Positions 51,569 to 60,753 of a stretch of DNA of 64,000 bases are shown here, one piece after another. Position 1 is the stretch's first letter. Every line of letters starts with the position of its first letter. A model generated the notes under the pieces. It had not been told where the DNA came from. It made no database searches and saw only the letters and a program-made list of their open reading frames with translations. The stretch comes from CAZVBV01 sp964578905. GTDB lineage: Bacteria; Patescibacteriota; Gracilibacteria; UBA4473. The DNA is taken from assembly GCA_964578905.1 (NCBI GenBank), contig CAZOER010000001.1, positions 44,245 to 108,244 of the forward strand, written 5' to 3'. A program made the translations under genes and the position numbers.

Positions 51569-53215
51569 ATGAAACAGTGGTTGAACAAGTCGGTTGAAAA
51601 AATAAAAAACGTTCAGTGGAAGTTCTGGGAACGAGGAGAAAAGAAACCTGCAAAACCAAAGAAGCGACGACTCTATTTGGGAGAAGTGTTCTTTCTTTTG
51701 ATTGCCGTTTACGTTGTTGTTTCCCTGTGGCCATTACGAAGCTTGGCCGTGAATGGATTCCTTGGTGGGCGAACTCTGATTGTCTTTACGAATGAAGCTG
51801 AAGCTCGACCGTGTGGAGGATTTGTAACCGCTGTTGGAGAGGTTCAACTCTTTCCTCCTGTTATCCGATTTCGCAACGCATACGAAGTAAATACGGACCT
51901 TGGAGAAGCAACCTTCCCAATGAATCGTGTCTCGAAAATGCAAAACTTCTGGGATCTCGGAACAACTGCCGATCTTGAAATCTGTGCTGAAAATTTCCGA
52001 ACTGCCTATCAATCCTATCGAGAAAAAAACATCGACCACGTAATTCTTTTTGATCTCAAAACCGCTGAGGAAATCTTTGTTCTCTTCGGAGATATGAAGC
52101 TCCACGGAAAAGATCTGAACGCCCGAACACTCTTTGCGACACTTTCTCGTCTTGTTTCCGATGTAGATCGACACAGCGAGGAAGCTCTTGCTGAACGAAA
52201 AGGACCGCTTTCAAAACTCGGAAAAAAGATGGTATGGCGATCCTTGTTTAATCCTGCGATCTTGCCTCAGCTCACACGAATCATCGAAGATAGTTTCGAG
52301 TCAGGGCAGATGTACTCTCCTGAGATTTCTCCTCAAATTCGCCCTGAACGAAATGACTTCGTGGTGACCGAGTGGAATTTGGGAGGAGGGAAGAGCTCTC
52401 GGTTTTTACAAAAAACACTCAATGTCAGTGCTCGTGAAGTACGCCCTAATAGCTGGGGAATTTTTGTTGAACTCACGGCACAGCATGTCGGAGGAATCGA
52501 CGAACCTTTGTCTCAAGATTGGAAGGGGGTCTTTGAAATTCGAGCTCCAAAATTCTTGGGAATTGAGCCGTTTTTCGCAGAAGCAGAAATCGAGCCTGGA
52601 CGAGCATTTCGAAAGCAATTTCTCTTTGAATACGAAGGGTCGTTAAACGAGTTCTCGATCTTTCGTTCTCGAGGACAAGAGCTTTTTGCCAACGTTTCAA
52701 TCTCTCTCTTTCCTCAAAAATCATTCCGAAAATCAACCTTCTCTTCTCATGAGAATGTCGGGCATTTCTTGGGAGAAGTTTCTTCCCCTCGAAGAACCTT
52801 TCGATGGGTAACGTCCGAAGACACCTTTCCTCCTTTCGTGACACTTCATGAAATAATCTCTGTTGATCAACTCTCTGTCGATCAGCGTGTAAAATGGAAA
52901 GACGTGTGGAGTGAGGGGGGCAAATCTTTTATTACTGTTGAGGTTCATTTCAATGAGATGGTACAGCGACAAGAGGAGTTTTCTGCTGATCTTGTTGATA
53001 AAAATATCGGACAAGAGTCTCGAAAAGAGAATCCTGAACTTGTGGTAGCTGATCTGTTGTCGGATAAAAAAACATTACTTCTTGGGTATATACAAACCGA
53101 ACGACAAGAAGACGAACGGTTCTCGTTAGAGATTTTGGGAGTCGAAGATCTTCATGGAAATGAAATAATTATGGCCCCTCGGACCGTGATTGATCGACGG
53201 ATTTCTCTCCCGTAA
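51569..53215 (+). CDS. DUF4012 family membrane-anchored protein
   Basis: A 548-residue protein with a basic N-terminus, one membrane helix (about 33-55, VFFLLIAVYVVVSLWPL) and a large extracytoplasmic domain. It starts with the DUF4012 signature LGGRTLIVFTNEAEARPCGGFVTAVGEV (Arg-Pro-x-Gly-Gly-Phe). The domain's function is unknown; it is frequent in Gram-positive and CPR genomes and often sits near glycan genes, as here beside rmlD. The frame could extend to 51500, but that region overlaps rmlD. A TATAAT sits on the ATG itself (51564-51569), which makes the exact start uncertain. Confidence 0.8.
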   Translation: MKQWLNKSVEKIKNVQWKFWERGEKKPAKPKKRRLYLGEVFFLLIAVYVVVSLWPLRSLAVNGFLGGRTLIVFTNEAEARPCGGFVTAVGEVQLFPPVIRFRNAYEVNTDLGEATFPMNRVSKMQNFWDLGTTADLEICAENFRTAYQSYREKNIDHVILFDLKTAEEIFVLFGDMKLHGKDLNARTLFATLSRLVSDVDRHSEEALAERKGPLSKLGKKMVWRSLFNPAILPQLTRIIEDSFESGQMYSPEISPQIRPERNDFVVTEWNLGGGKSSRFLQKTLNVSAREVRPNSWGIFVELTAQHVGGIDEPLSQDWKGVFEIRAPKFLGIEPFFAEAEIEPGRAFRKQFLFEYEGSLNEFSIFRSRGQELFANVSISLFPQKSFRKSTFSSHENVGHFLGEVSSPRRTFRWVTSEDTFPPFVTLHEIISVDQLSVDQRVKWKDVWSEGGKSFITVEVHFNEMVQRQEEFSADLVDKNIGQESRKENPELVVADLLSDKKTLLLGYIQTERQEDERFSLEILGVEDLHGNEIIMAPRTVIDRRISLP

Positions 53216-53219
53216 AAGC

Positions 53220-53247
53220 TTGACTGAGAATTCCAAAGAACTAAAAT
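53220..53247 (+). promoter_or_regulatory. Promoter of the FtsL-like gene
   Basis: TTGACT (53220-53225), a 16-nt spacer and TAAAAT (53242-53247). A hairpin CGCCC-cagagaaa-GGGCG follows in the leader before ATG 53293. Confidence 0.6.
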
Positions 53248-53292
53248 CGCCCCAGAGAAAGGGCGTTTCCTTTCTCGGTGCACAACACTTCT

Positions 53293-53619
53293 ATGCGGAC
53301 TGCAAAAAAAAGAATTCACCTTTCGTTCCTGGTAGCAAAAACACAAAAACTTTTGTTCTGGGGACTCGTAGGCTTTGCTCTTTTTCTCTTTGGAATTTAT
53401 CTTTTTTGGATGAATCGGATTGCCATGCAGGGATATGTGCTAACGAAATTCGCAGAAAAAAATGCTGAACTTTCGTCTACTATTGAACAACTTGATGCGC
53501 GTACGGCGCGATTTGAAACCAGAGAATATGTCGCCAAGCGAAGCGAAACCGGAAACATGGTCGCTCGTGGACGACAGAACTTTGTCGTTGTGAAGAAAAC
53601 ACTCACCGCATCAAAGTAA
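53293..53619 (+). CDS. Small membrane/coiled-coil protein (FtsL/DivIC-like)
   Basis: A 108-residue bitopic protein: a short basic N-terminus, one membrane helix (about 25-45, LLFWGLVGFALFLFGIYLF), and an extracytoplasmic coiled coil (NAELSSTIEQLDARTARFE). This layout is shared by FtsL and DivIC/FtsB cell-division proteins, but similarly simple architecture occurs elsewhere, so the assignment rests on topology alone. A start at 53278 is possible; MRTAKKR at 53293 is better. It has its own promoter and lies just ahead of clpC. Confidence 0.55.
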   Translation: MRTAKKRIHLSFLVAKTQKLLFWGLVGFALFLFGIYLFWMNRIAMQGYVLTKFAEKNAELSSTIEQLDARTARFETREYVAKRSETGNMVARGRQNFVVVKKTLTASK

Positions 53620-53660
53620 TCTTTTTTCCATGTTTTTATAGGAAGGCAAGGGAAGTTGAT

Positions 53661-53689
53661 TGCCTTTTTACCGCTCTTGGAGTACAATA
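53661..53689 (+). promoter_or_regulatory. Promoter of clpC
   Basis: TTGCCT, a 17-nt spacer and TACAAT, with about 38 nt from the -10 to ATG 53727. This gene therefore has a leader, unlike many others here. Hexamer coordinates are accurate to a few bases. Confidence 0.6.
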
Positions 53690-53726
53690 TCACGACTTTT
53701 ATCACAACAAATAACGTTCCTTTTTT

Positions 53727-56360
53727 ATGTCACACTTTGATTCTTTCACTCACTTTGCAAAAAATACCCTTATCCTTTCTCAAGAAGAGATGCGTCGATT
53801 GGGCGAACAACAGGTCCAAACACAGCACTTGTTATTGGGGATTCTCAGGCAGCCTAAATCCACTGGAGGAGCTGTTCTTCGGGATTTTGGAGTTACATAC
53901 GAAAATGCCTTTCGAATCGCAGAAACACTAAAGGACGCCGAAAGCACATCTGTTCCTGATGAACAAAACGTCTTCTCGTCTTTCTCTCAAAAGATTATCG
54001 AACTGGCGGCACAAACAGCGCTCGATTCAAAACATGCAATGGTGGATTCCGAGCACATTCTCTATGCGCTTGTGAAACAAAAAGATTGCGGGGCCATTCA
54101 TATTTTAGAAAATTTACTTGTTAAACCAGAGCACGTTGCCGAACAACTCCAGGGACTCTTTCAAAAAGAATCTGTCCAAGGACCTGCTGGACAAGCAGGA
54201 GCTGCCCCGAACGCAACACAGATTGAGAACTTTCTCAATGGACTTCATGGTATCTTGGTTGGTATGACTGTCGGACTTCATGAAGATGGCGATACGGGGG
54301 GTGGTGGACAATTCGCTCCGCGAGAGATTGATGGTGAAGATATGGCAGGGGGCGCTCATGGAGGACAACGAATGTCTCGAAAGAAAAAGCTCGCCTTGGA
54401 TTATTTCTGTACTGATTTCACCGAAATGGCGGCTGATGGGAAGCTTGATAAAATCATCGGACGAGATAAGGAAATTAAACGAGCAATTCAGATTCTTTCT
54501 CGAAAAACAAAAAACAACCCTGTACTCCTCGGAGATCCAGGAGTTGGAAAAACAGCGATTATCGAGGGACTTGCACAACACATTGTTGATGGAACGGTTC
54601 CAGATAGTTTGGTTGATAAACGAGTGTTGTCGCTTTCTATGTCGAACTTGGTCGCGGGAACAAAATACCGTGGAGAGTTTGAAGAACGATTAAAACGGAT
54701 TATCGATGAAGCGTCTGCGGCGGAAAACGAAGTGATTTTGTTTATCGACGAGCTCCACACAATTATCGGAGCTGGATCTGCAGAAGGATCATTGGATGCT
54801 GCAAATATTTTGAAACCTGCCCTTTCGCGAGGACTGATTCAAATGGTCGGAGCAACAACAATGGAGGAATACCGAAAGCATGTAGAAAAAGATTCTGCAC
54901 TTGCGCGTCGGTTTCAACCGATTGATGTTCCTGAACCAACAGCCGATGAAGCCGTGGAAATCTTGCAAGGACTTCGTCCTCATTATGAAAAATACCATGT
55001 CGTAAAAATTGATGACAAGGCGATCGCAACCGCGGTAAAACTTTCTCACCGATACATCAATGATCGATTCTTGCCAGACAAAGCGCTCGATCTTCTCGAT
55101 GAAGCGTGTGCTTCTAAATCGCTCACGAACAACGCGAATGGGAAAGAAATTCGAGACTTGCGAAAGAAACTTTCAAAAACACAAAAGGATAAAGAGACGG
55201 CAGTGATTGGACAGAACTACGAAAAGGCCAACAAACTCCACCAAGAAGAAGAGCGATTGCAGTTGGCGATTCAAACAATGAAATCAAAAGCGGCTGTTGG
55301 AAAAGTGCCGAAGAAAATTACTGAGGAAGATATCGCTCGAATGCTCGAACAAATGACGGGGGTTCCGATGAGCGCGATGCTCGACGGTGAATCTATTCAC
55401 TTACAAAATTTAGAAAAAACTTTGCGAGCCAAGGTGGTGGGACAAGAAAAAGGAATTGAAAAAATTTCTCAGGCTATCCGTCGAGCACGGGTGGGATTGC
55501 AAAATCCAAACCGTCCGCTGGGAGTGTTTATGTTCCTCGGTCCCACAGGAGTTGGGAAAACCGAGCTTGTAAAACAACTTGCCAAGGAGGTATACCACGA
55601 CGAAAAAGCCTTGATCAAAATGGACATGTCAGAGTTCTCTGCGAGTCATACTGGATCACGACTCGTTGGTGCTCCTGCTGGATACATCGGACATGATGAT
55701 GGTGGAGAGTTAACGGAAAAGGTGCGACGAAAACCGTATTCTATTGTTCTGTTTGATGAAATCGAAAAAGCGCACAAAGACGTGCACAACCTGCTCTTAC
55801 AAATCTTTGAAGACGGGCATTTGACCGACGGAAAAGGACGACAAATCTCGTTCCGAAACACGGTTATCGTTCTGACTTCAAATATTGGAGCACAGCGATT
55901 TCAAACAACCGCGAATGCTATTGGGTTTGCTGATGACGAAAAAGATCTCTCTGCAAAAGAGCACGAATTTGAGATGGCAACAGACGACGTGATGAAGGAT
56001 TTGAAAAAGGCCTTTGTTCCAGAGTTTGTGAACAGACTCGATTCGGTGGTTGTTTTTCACCCGCTCAACAGAGATGCGATTAAGCAAATTGTAAAGCTTC
56101 AGGTTGCAGAATTCCAAGAACGATTGAACGAGAAAGGGATTGCGCTTCAGGTGGGCGGATCAACGATTAATTCTCTTGCAAAAGCGTCGTATCACCCAGA
56201 GTCCGGCGCCCGACAAGTTCGTCGAGTCTTGGCTGATAAGATGGAACACCCTCTTGCTGAAGGCCTTTTAAATGGAAGCATTAAAGCCGGGAGCACATTG
56301 AAAGTCTCCTTCAATGGGAAGACTGAATTGTGTTCTTTCTCAAAAGTGACGAAGAAATAA
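53727..56360 (+). CDS. clpC: ATP-dependent Clp protease ATP-binding subunit (ClpC-like)
   Basis: An AAA+ unfoldase that feeds proteins to ClpP. The 877-residue protein has a double Clp-N domain (about 1-150), AAA-1 with GDPGVGKTAI (about 268-277), a short middle coiled coil (about 475-530, RKKLSKTQKD), AAA-2 with GPTGVGKTEL (about 607-616) and a C-terminal D2 small domain. An IGF tripeptide in TTANAIGFADD sits where ClpP-binding loops of Clp ATPases occur, supporting a protease role rather than ClpB-type disaggregation. The short middle domain also fits ClpC. ClpP itself is not in this window. Confidence 0.93.
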   Translation: MSHFDSFTHFAKNTLILSQEEMRRLGEQQVQTQHLLLGILRQPKSTGGAVLRDFGVTYENAFRIAETLKDAESTSVPDEQNVFSSFSQKIIELAAQTALDSKHAMVDSEHILYALVKQKDCGAIHILENLLVKPEHVAEQLQGLFQKESVQGPAGQAGAAPNATQIENFLNGLHGILVGMTVGLHEDGDTGGGGQFAPREIDGEDMAGGAHGGQRMSRKKKLALDYFCTDFTEMAADGKLDKIIGRDKEIKRAIQILSRKTKNNPVLLGDPGVGKTAIIEGLAQHIVDGTVPDSLVDKRVLSLSMSNLVAGTKYRGEFEERLKRIIDEASAAENEVILFIDELHTIIGAGSAEGSLDAANILKPALSRGLIQMVGATTMEEYRKHVEKDSALARRFQPIDVPEPTADEAVEILQGLRPHYEKYHVVKIDDKAIATAVKLSHRYINDRFLPDKALDLLDEACASKSLTNNANGKEIRDLRKKLSKTQKDKETAVIGQNYEKANKLHQEEERLQLAIQTMKSKAAVGKVPKKITEEDIARMLEQMTGVPMSAMLDGESIHLQNLEKTLRAKVVGQEKGIEKISQAIRRARVGLQNPNRPLGVFMFLGPTGVGKTELVKQLAKEVYHDEKALIKMDMSEFSASHTGSRLVGAPAGYIGHDDGGELTEKVRRKPYSIVLFDEIEKAHKDVHNLLLQIFEDGHLTDGKGRQISFRNTVIVLTSNIGAQRFQTTANAIGFADDEKDLSAKEHEFEMATDDVMKDLKKAFVPEFVNRLDSVVVFHPLNRDAIKQIVKLQVAEFQERLNEKGIALQVGGSTINSLAKASYHPESGARQVRRVLADKMEHPLAEGLLNGSIKAGSTLKVSFNGKTELCSFSKVTKK

Positions 56361-56418
56361 GTGAGACTCGGCAAAGCATGAGCCGGTAGTCGAACTTATC
56401 CTCGTGAAAGCGGGGATC
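56352..56418 (+). repeat. 67-nt two-hairpin repeat, copy 2
   Basis: Second copy of the repeat at 2108-2174, again covering the final Lys-Lys-stop of the upstream gene (clpC). The second hairpin reads ATCCTCGT-GAAA-GCGGGGAT, where the changed bases still pair as G-U, so the fold is conserved despite substitutions. Confidence 0.8.
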
Positions 56419-56455
56419 CATTCTTTATGCTCTTTGTTCCTGAAAAGAAGAACCG

Positions 56456-56483
56456 TTGACACACAATAGAAATTTTGTACCAT
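56456..56483 (+). promoter_or_regulatory. Promoter of the KH-R3H gene, leaderless layout
   Basis: TTGACA (56456-56461), a 16-nt spacer and TACCAT (56478-56483), then 8 nt to ATG 56492. Confidence 0.65.
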
Positions 56484-56491
56484 CGCCCCCG

Positions 56492-56941
56492 ATGGAGACA
56501 ATTATTCAGAAAGCGTTGAAAATTCTCCTCGATAAATACGGAGCCCAGTACGATTGCGTTACTGTTTTGGAGGAAAATGGGCACTATCGAGCGAGTATCG
56601 AAACGCCGGAACCGGCAAAACTTATTGGACGTAATGGAGCTATTTTGAGTGCATTACAACTTATTCTCAAAAATGTTCTGTGGAATCAGAATGAAGAGAA
56701 AGCGTTTGTAACGCTCGATATTGATGGATACCGACAAGACCAATATGAGAAAATCTACTCTCGTGTAAAAGGAACTATCGAGATGATGAAAGAGCGAGGA
56801 TTATCAGAAGTAAAACTCTCTCCGATGAAGCCTTTTATTCGTCGATTGGTTCACTTATGGATTGCGGAGAACTATCCTGATCTTACGACTGACTCTGTTG
56901 GCGAGGGACTCACACGCGCGATTCAGGTTCGATACAAGTAG
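56492..56941 (+). CDS. KH and R3H domain RNA-binding protein (Jag/KhpB-like)
   Basis: A 149-residue single-stranded nucleic-acid-binding protein. A KH-type domain has the loop KLIGRNGAILSALQ (about 45-58), and the C-terminal R3H domain ends with MKPFIRRLVHLWIAENYPDLTTDSVG (Arg-x3-His). The Jag-N domain found in SpoIIIJ-associated Jag is missing, so this is a short form. In other bacteria the family controls cell elongation and mRNA. Start 56492 follows the TTGACA-16-TACCAT promoter by 8 nt; the frame to 56456 begins inside the -35. Confidence 0.88.
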   Translation: METIIQKALKILLDKYGAQYDCVTVLEENGHYRASIETPEPAKLIGRNGAILSALQLILKNVLWNQNEEKAFVTLDIDGYRQDQYEKIYSRVKGTIEMMKERGLSEVKLSPMKPFIRRLVHLWIAENYPDLTTDSVGEGLTRAIQVRYK

Positions 56942-56997
56942 TAATCAATTGCGAATTATTTTCTTTTTTGAGAGATAATTTTTGAAGAACCCTATTT

Positions 56998-57128
56998 TTT
57001 GTCATCCTGATATCGCAGATCACGAAGTAACTTGTTTCAGGATCAAGCGTCCCGAAGTTATTGTTTATTTGAGCGAAGTAAGTGCAGAAACTCAAGGTTT
57101 GACCCCGGAACAAGCCCGGGGTGACAAA
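56998..57128. repeat. Composite palindromic intergenic element bounded by TTTGTCA/TGACAAA
   Basis: The 231-nt gap between the KH-R3H gene and alaS is filled by an element with terminal inverted repeats TTTGTCA (56998-57004) and TGACAAA (57122-57128). It contains the inner palindromes ATCCTGA...TCAGGAT and CCCCGG-AACAAG-CCGGGG. The right arm matches those at 58350-58377 and 60959-60982. Confidence 0.6.
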
Positions 57129-57172
57129 TAAACCAAAGACAATCTTTCATTTTTCAATATAATAAAACCACT

Positions 57173-59026
57173 ATGAAATATACGACCGATGAATTACGAA
57201 CGAAATGGCTCGCTTTTTACGAAGCGAAGGGACACAAGATTATTCCTTCCGCCGGAGTTATCCCTGATAACGATCCAACGGCCCTGTTTCATAACTCTGG
57301 AATGCACCCACTCGTTCCCTATCTCATGGGAGAGGTTCATCCTGAAGGAGTGCGACTCGTAAATTCTCAGAAGTGTGTGCGAACCGGTGATATTGAAGAA
57401 GTGGGGGATGCAACACATCTGACATTTTTTGAAATGCTGGGGAACTGGTCGCTTGGGGACTATGGAAAAGAAGAACAAATCAAATGGTCTTTTGAATTTC
57501 TGACAGAAGTGTTGGAACTTTCTCTCGATAAAATTGCAGTGTCTGTTTTCGCGGGAGACGACGATGCCCCTCGAGACGAAGAAGCCGCGAAGGCTTGGAA
57601 AGACTGCGGAATTGATGAGAAACGAATTGCGTACCTTGGAAAAGAAGATAACTGGTGGGCAAAGGGGGACGTGGGTCCGTGTGGTCCAGACAGTGAAATG
57701 TTTTACTGGTCTGGTGATGAACCCGCTCCGGAGAACTTTCAAGAAACGGCTGACAATCCTCTCTGGGTTGAAATATGGAACGACGTGTTTATGACTTTTC
57801 ATCGAGATGATCAGGGCGTACTGCATGACCTTCCTCAACAAAATATCGACACAGGAATGGGACTGGAACGAACGGTCGCGATTCTCAATGGGTTTAAATC
57901 GGTGTATCAAACCGATGCTTTTGCTGATATTTTGAAAACTATTGCTGAAACCGCTGGAAAACCGGCCCTCGCTGATGACCCACTTGCCGATACTGAAGAT
58001 GGAAATTCTCTGCGAATCATCGCTGATCACTTGCGAGCAGCAACGGTTATGTTGGCAGAAGCGATTGCTCCGTCGAACACGGATCAAGGATATATTTTAC
58101 GAAGAATTATTCGACGAGCGATTCGTCATGGTCGCAAGATTGGGATCGAAGGTGCTTTTTGCAACATTATTGCAAAAGTTGTTATCACAAAATTGTCATC
58201 ACATTATAGTGAATTAAAGAAGCACGAAGCGTTTGTTTTTGAAGAACTGACACGAGAGGAAGCTCTCTTTTCTAAAACACTAACAAACGGGGAACGCGAG
58301 TTTGAAAAACTCGTTTCCTCTTGTCATTCCTGCGAATGCAGGAATCTAGATCCCCGGAATAAATCCGAGGATGACAAGGTTGGTGTTATTTCGGGGAAAA
58401 GCGCGTTCAATTTGTATGAAACCTACGGGTTCCCTCTTGAGATGACGATGGAATTGGCGCAAGAAAAAGGAATGACAGTGGATGAAGATGGCTTTTGCAA
58501 AGCGCAAGAAATGCACCAACAAAAATCTCGTGCAGGAGCGGAGAAGAAATTCCAAGGAGGACTCGGAGATACCGAAGACGCAACGGTAAAACTCCACACC
58601 GCAGCTCATCTCATGGTGGCAGCGATGAGAGAAGTTCTCGGGGAACACATCTCTCAGCGTGGATCAAACATCACGCCTGAGCGATTGCGATTTGATTTTT
58701 CTCACGATGAGAAACTCACCGACGATCAAAAGTCTGCTATTGAGAAATGGGTAAACGAAGCGATTGCGGCCGATGCCGAACAAATCATGGAAGAAATTCC
58801 AAAGGCAGAAGCTGAAAATGATCCAACGATTGTTGGAGCGTTCTGGGAAAAATATCCCGACACCGTGAAAGTCTACAGCTTCAAAGATGCCACTGGAAAA
58901 ATCTGGTCTCGCGAACTTTGTGGAGGACCACACTGGAAACGAACGGGAGACTTGGGCACGTTTAAAATCAAGAAAGAAGAAAGTTCTTCTCGAGGAGTGC
59001 GAAGGATTAAGGCGTTGTTGGTGTAG
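57173..59026 (+). CDS. alaS: Alanyl-tRNA synthetase, short form without C-Ala domain
   Basis: A class II enzyme that charges tRNA-Ala. The 617-residue protein keeps the aminoacylation core (motif 1 region AFYEAKGHKIIPSAGVIP, FFEMLGNWSLGDYGKEEQI, class II motif 3 MGLERTVAILNG) and the editing domain (HTAAHLMVAAM with its zinc-binding His, and CGGPHWKRTGDLG). It stops where canonical 870-residue enzymes would continue into the C-Ala domain. Residues 384-402 (starting CHSCECRNLD) are translated from a palindromic repeat inserted in frame. The insert sits in a variable linker ahead of AFNLYETYGFPLEM, so function is probably kept. Confidence 0.95.
   Translation: MKYTTDELRTKWLAFYEAKGHKIIPSAGVIPDNDPTALFHNSGMHPLVPYLMGEVHPEGVRLVNSQKCVRTGDIEEVGDATHLTFFEMLGNWSLGDYGKEEQIKWSFEFLTEVLELSLDKIAVSVFAGDDDAPRDEEAAKAWKDCGIDEKRIAYLGKEDNWWAKGDVGPCGPDSEMFYWSGDEPAPENFQETADNPLWVEIWNDVFMTFHRDDQGVLHDLPQQNIDTGMGLERTVAILNGFKSVYQTDAFADILKTIAETAGKPALADDPLADTEDGNSLRIIADHLRAATVMLAEAIAPSNTDQGYILRRIIRRAIRHGRKIGIEGAFCNIIAKVVITKLSSHYSELKKHEAFVFEELTREEALFSKTLTNGEREFEKLVSSCHSCECRNLDPRNKSEDDKVGVISGKSAFNLYETYGFPLEMTMELAQEKGMTVDEDGFCKAQEMHQQKSRAGAEKKFQGGLGDTEDATVKLHTAAHLMVAAMREVLGEHISQRGSNITPERLRFDFSHDEKLTDDQKSAIEKWVNEAIAADAEQIMEEIPKAEAENDPTIVGAFWEKYPDTVKVYSFKDATGKIWSRELCGGPHWKRTGDLGTFKIKKEESSSRGVRRIKALLV
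58321..58377 (+). repeat. 57-bp palindromic repeat inserted in frame within alaS
   Basis: The element is bounded by TTGTCAT and ATGACAA and holds two hairpins: TTCCTGC-GAA-TGCAGGAA and TCCCCGG-AATAAAT-CCGAGGA. Its length, 57 bp, is a multiple of three. Translated it reads CHSCECRNLDPRNKSEDDK. The same family fills 56998-57128. Confidence 0.85.
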
Positions 59027-59074
59027 GAAATAAAAGAGTTGACAATGTGTTTTTTTTGTGCTCTTTTGTGGTTG

Positions 59075-59914
59075 ATGATTAATGGATTCAAGATTGATTC
59101 TGTTCAAACAAACCCTGAAGAGACCCTTCTTGGTCTTTCTGCTGAGGGATACTCTGTTGCGAGTAATCTTTCTAGTAAGATACAAGGACGCGTTTATTCC
59201 CTCACGACAACCCCTCAACTCGAAAATGATATTTTCATCAATGTAAAAGAAGACGCTTATATCCCTACGAAGGTGGCCCCCGCCGTACTCGACAATCTCC
59301 CCGCTCCGCAGGGAGGAACTGTTTTGGATGTTGGCTGTGGTTCAGGAATTTTGGGTATAGGGCTATGTAAGAAAGGCGCTGACAAGCTCGTAGGGATTGA
59401 TCCAAACCCAAGTGCACTTTTGCTCTCTAAAAAAAATGCACAAGCAAATGGAATTAAAAATGCCGAATTCCTTTCTCTTGAAAAATTCCTTTTGGATCAG
59501 AAAGAATTCTTGGGGAAAGTTGATTACATCATCGCAAATATTCCACAAACTCCAGGAAAATTTAATTCCGGAGAAAAAGGAAATCGACATATTTTAGACT
59601 GGATTCGAAAGGGAAAAGACCTTCTTTCTCAAGAAGGATCCCTCTTCTTGCTTCTCTTTTCTTATTCAGCTCCAAGTGAATCTCTTGAAGCGATGAAAGA
59701 AGGGTATCGAGTAGAAAAGGTAAAAGAATTTTTCTTTCCCGTTCCAGGGTCTCTTGATCGAGCGCGAGCAAAAAACATGAGTGCTGAGAATTTGTGCACC
59801 CTCTATTCTATTAATGGAGCTGGCCCCTCTGTGGTTAATCCTGCGGATTACGAAAATGACGAAAGTCTTCACTCTCGAGCAATGCTTTATAAGCTCCAGC
59901 TAAAACAATCTTAG
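59075..59914 (+). CDS. Class I SAM-dependent methyltransferase (PrmC/RsmC-like fold)
   Basis: A 279-residue protein with an N-terminal domain of unknown fold (about 1-80) and a Rossmann methyltransferase domain: VLDVGCGSGILGIGL (motif I, about 90-104), VGIDPNPSALL (acidic beta-2), and YIIANIPQTPG in place of the N-P-P-Y catalytic motif. N-I-P-Q in this position points to an N-methyltransferase of unusual specificity. The exact substrate is unknown. Frames to 59039 exist, but TTGACA there may be a -35; MINGFKID at 59075 is the first good ATG. The tail has no further motif. Confidence 0.7.
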   Translation: MINGFKIDSVQTNPEETLLGLSAEGYSVASNLSSKIQGRVYSLTTTPQLENDIFINVKEDAYIPTKVAPAVLDNLPAPQGGTVLDVGCGSGILGIGLCKKGADKLVGIDPNPSALLLSKKNAQANGIKNAEFLSLEKFLLDQKEFLGKVDYIIANIPQTPGKFNSGEKGNRHILDWIRKGKDLLSQEGSLFLLLFSYSAPSESLEAMKEGYRVEKVKEFFFPVPGSLDRARAKNMSAENLCTLYSINGAGPSVVNPADYENDESLHSRAMLYKLQLKQS

Positions 59915-59915
59915 T

Positions 59916-60746
59916 CTACTGTTGTAACTGAAAAAGATTCTCCATCTCAACTCGCGCTGCTTTCGCGTAGTCTTTCCCACTTCCTGCATAGAGGACGGAA
60001 CGTGAGACCGGAACGATCACACCGAGGCCATTTGTCTGCACGGCTTTGACCGCGTCCATATCACCTCCTTGTGCGCCAACCCCTGGACAAAGAAACCATG
60101 TGTGTGGCATTTCTTCTCGGAAGAAGTTGAGAAACTCTGGTTCGATTGTTGCTCCAATAACCGCACCAACGGCGGAGAACATATTCTTTTCTGATTGTGT
60201 TGTGACGTTCCATGATTCCACCATCTCTGCTATTCGTAGGGAAATTTCAGATTCGCCTCCCTGGAATTCTATGGCTGATGGATTAGATGTTCGCACTAAT
60301 ACGAAGATTCCTTTTCCGTCCTTTTCACAGTAGTTGAGGAAGGGGAGAATCCCGTCGGTTCCCAAGAGTGGGTTCACGGTCATCGCATCACATTCGAGTG
60401 GTGATCCCTTGCCGAAGTAAGCCTTCGCGTACGCCTCTGCAGTCGCCCCTATGTCGTTTCTTTTCCCATCGACGAGTGTTATCAACTTTAGCTCTTTTGC
60501 GAGCTTGAGAAGGATTTCTACGGCTTTGATTCCTTCTGCTCCAAATTGCTCGAAATAGGCCATCTGAATTTTAACTCCACAGACCAAGTCGTGCGTTGCT
60601 TTCATAATTTCTGTGCAGAATTCCAAGGCGCCTTTCGCATCTTTGGAAACTCCTTCGGGAAACTTATCTGGATTGGGATCGAGCCCAAGCATAAGAATAG
60701 ACCCTTTTTCTTTGACCGCCGCTTCCAATGTTTCTGAAAAATTCAT
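59916..60746 (-). CDS. pyrF: Orotidine 5'-phosphate decarboxylase (type 2)
   Basis: The last step of UMP synthesis. The 276-residue enzyme carries the type 2 OMPDC pattern LGLDPNPDKFP, the catalytic-loop DGKRNDIGATA (Asp-Lys-x-x-Asp; Lys in DGKRND) and the phosphate-binding VPVSRS near the C-terminus. Start 60746 (MNFSETL) is set by TTGCCC-17-AATAAT ending 7 nt upstream. ATG 60755 and a frame to 60806 lie inside or above that promoter. The gene lies just downstream of two candidate small RNA genes on the same strand and is convergent with the methyltransferase, 1 nt apart. Confidence 0.93.
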   Translation of the reverse strand: MNFSETLEAAVKEKGSILMLGLDPNPDKFPEGVSKDAKGALEFCTEIMKATHDLVCGVKIQMAYFEQFGAEGIKAVEILLKLAKELKLITLVDGKRNDIGATAEAYAKAYFGKGSPLECDAMTVNPLLGTDGILPFLNYCEKDGKGIFVLVRTSNPSAIEFQGGESEISLRIAEMVESWNVTTQSEKNMFSAVGAVIGATIEPEFLNFFREEMPHTWFLCPGVGAQGGDMDAVKAVQTNGLGVIVPVSRSVLYAGSGKDYAKAARVEMENLFQLQQ

Positions 60747-60753
60747 CGTCTGC

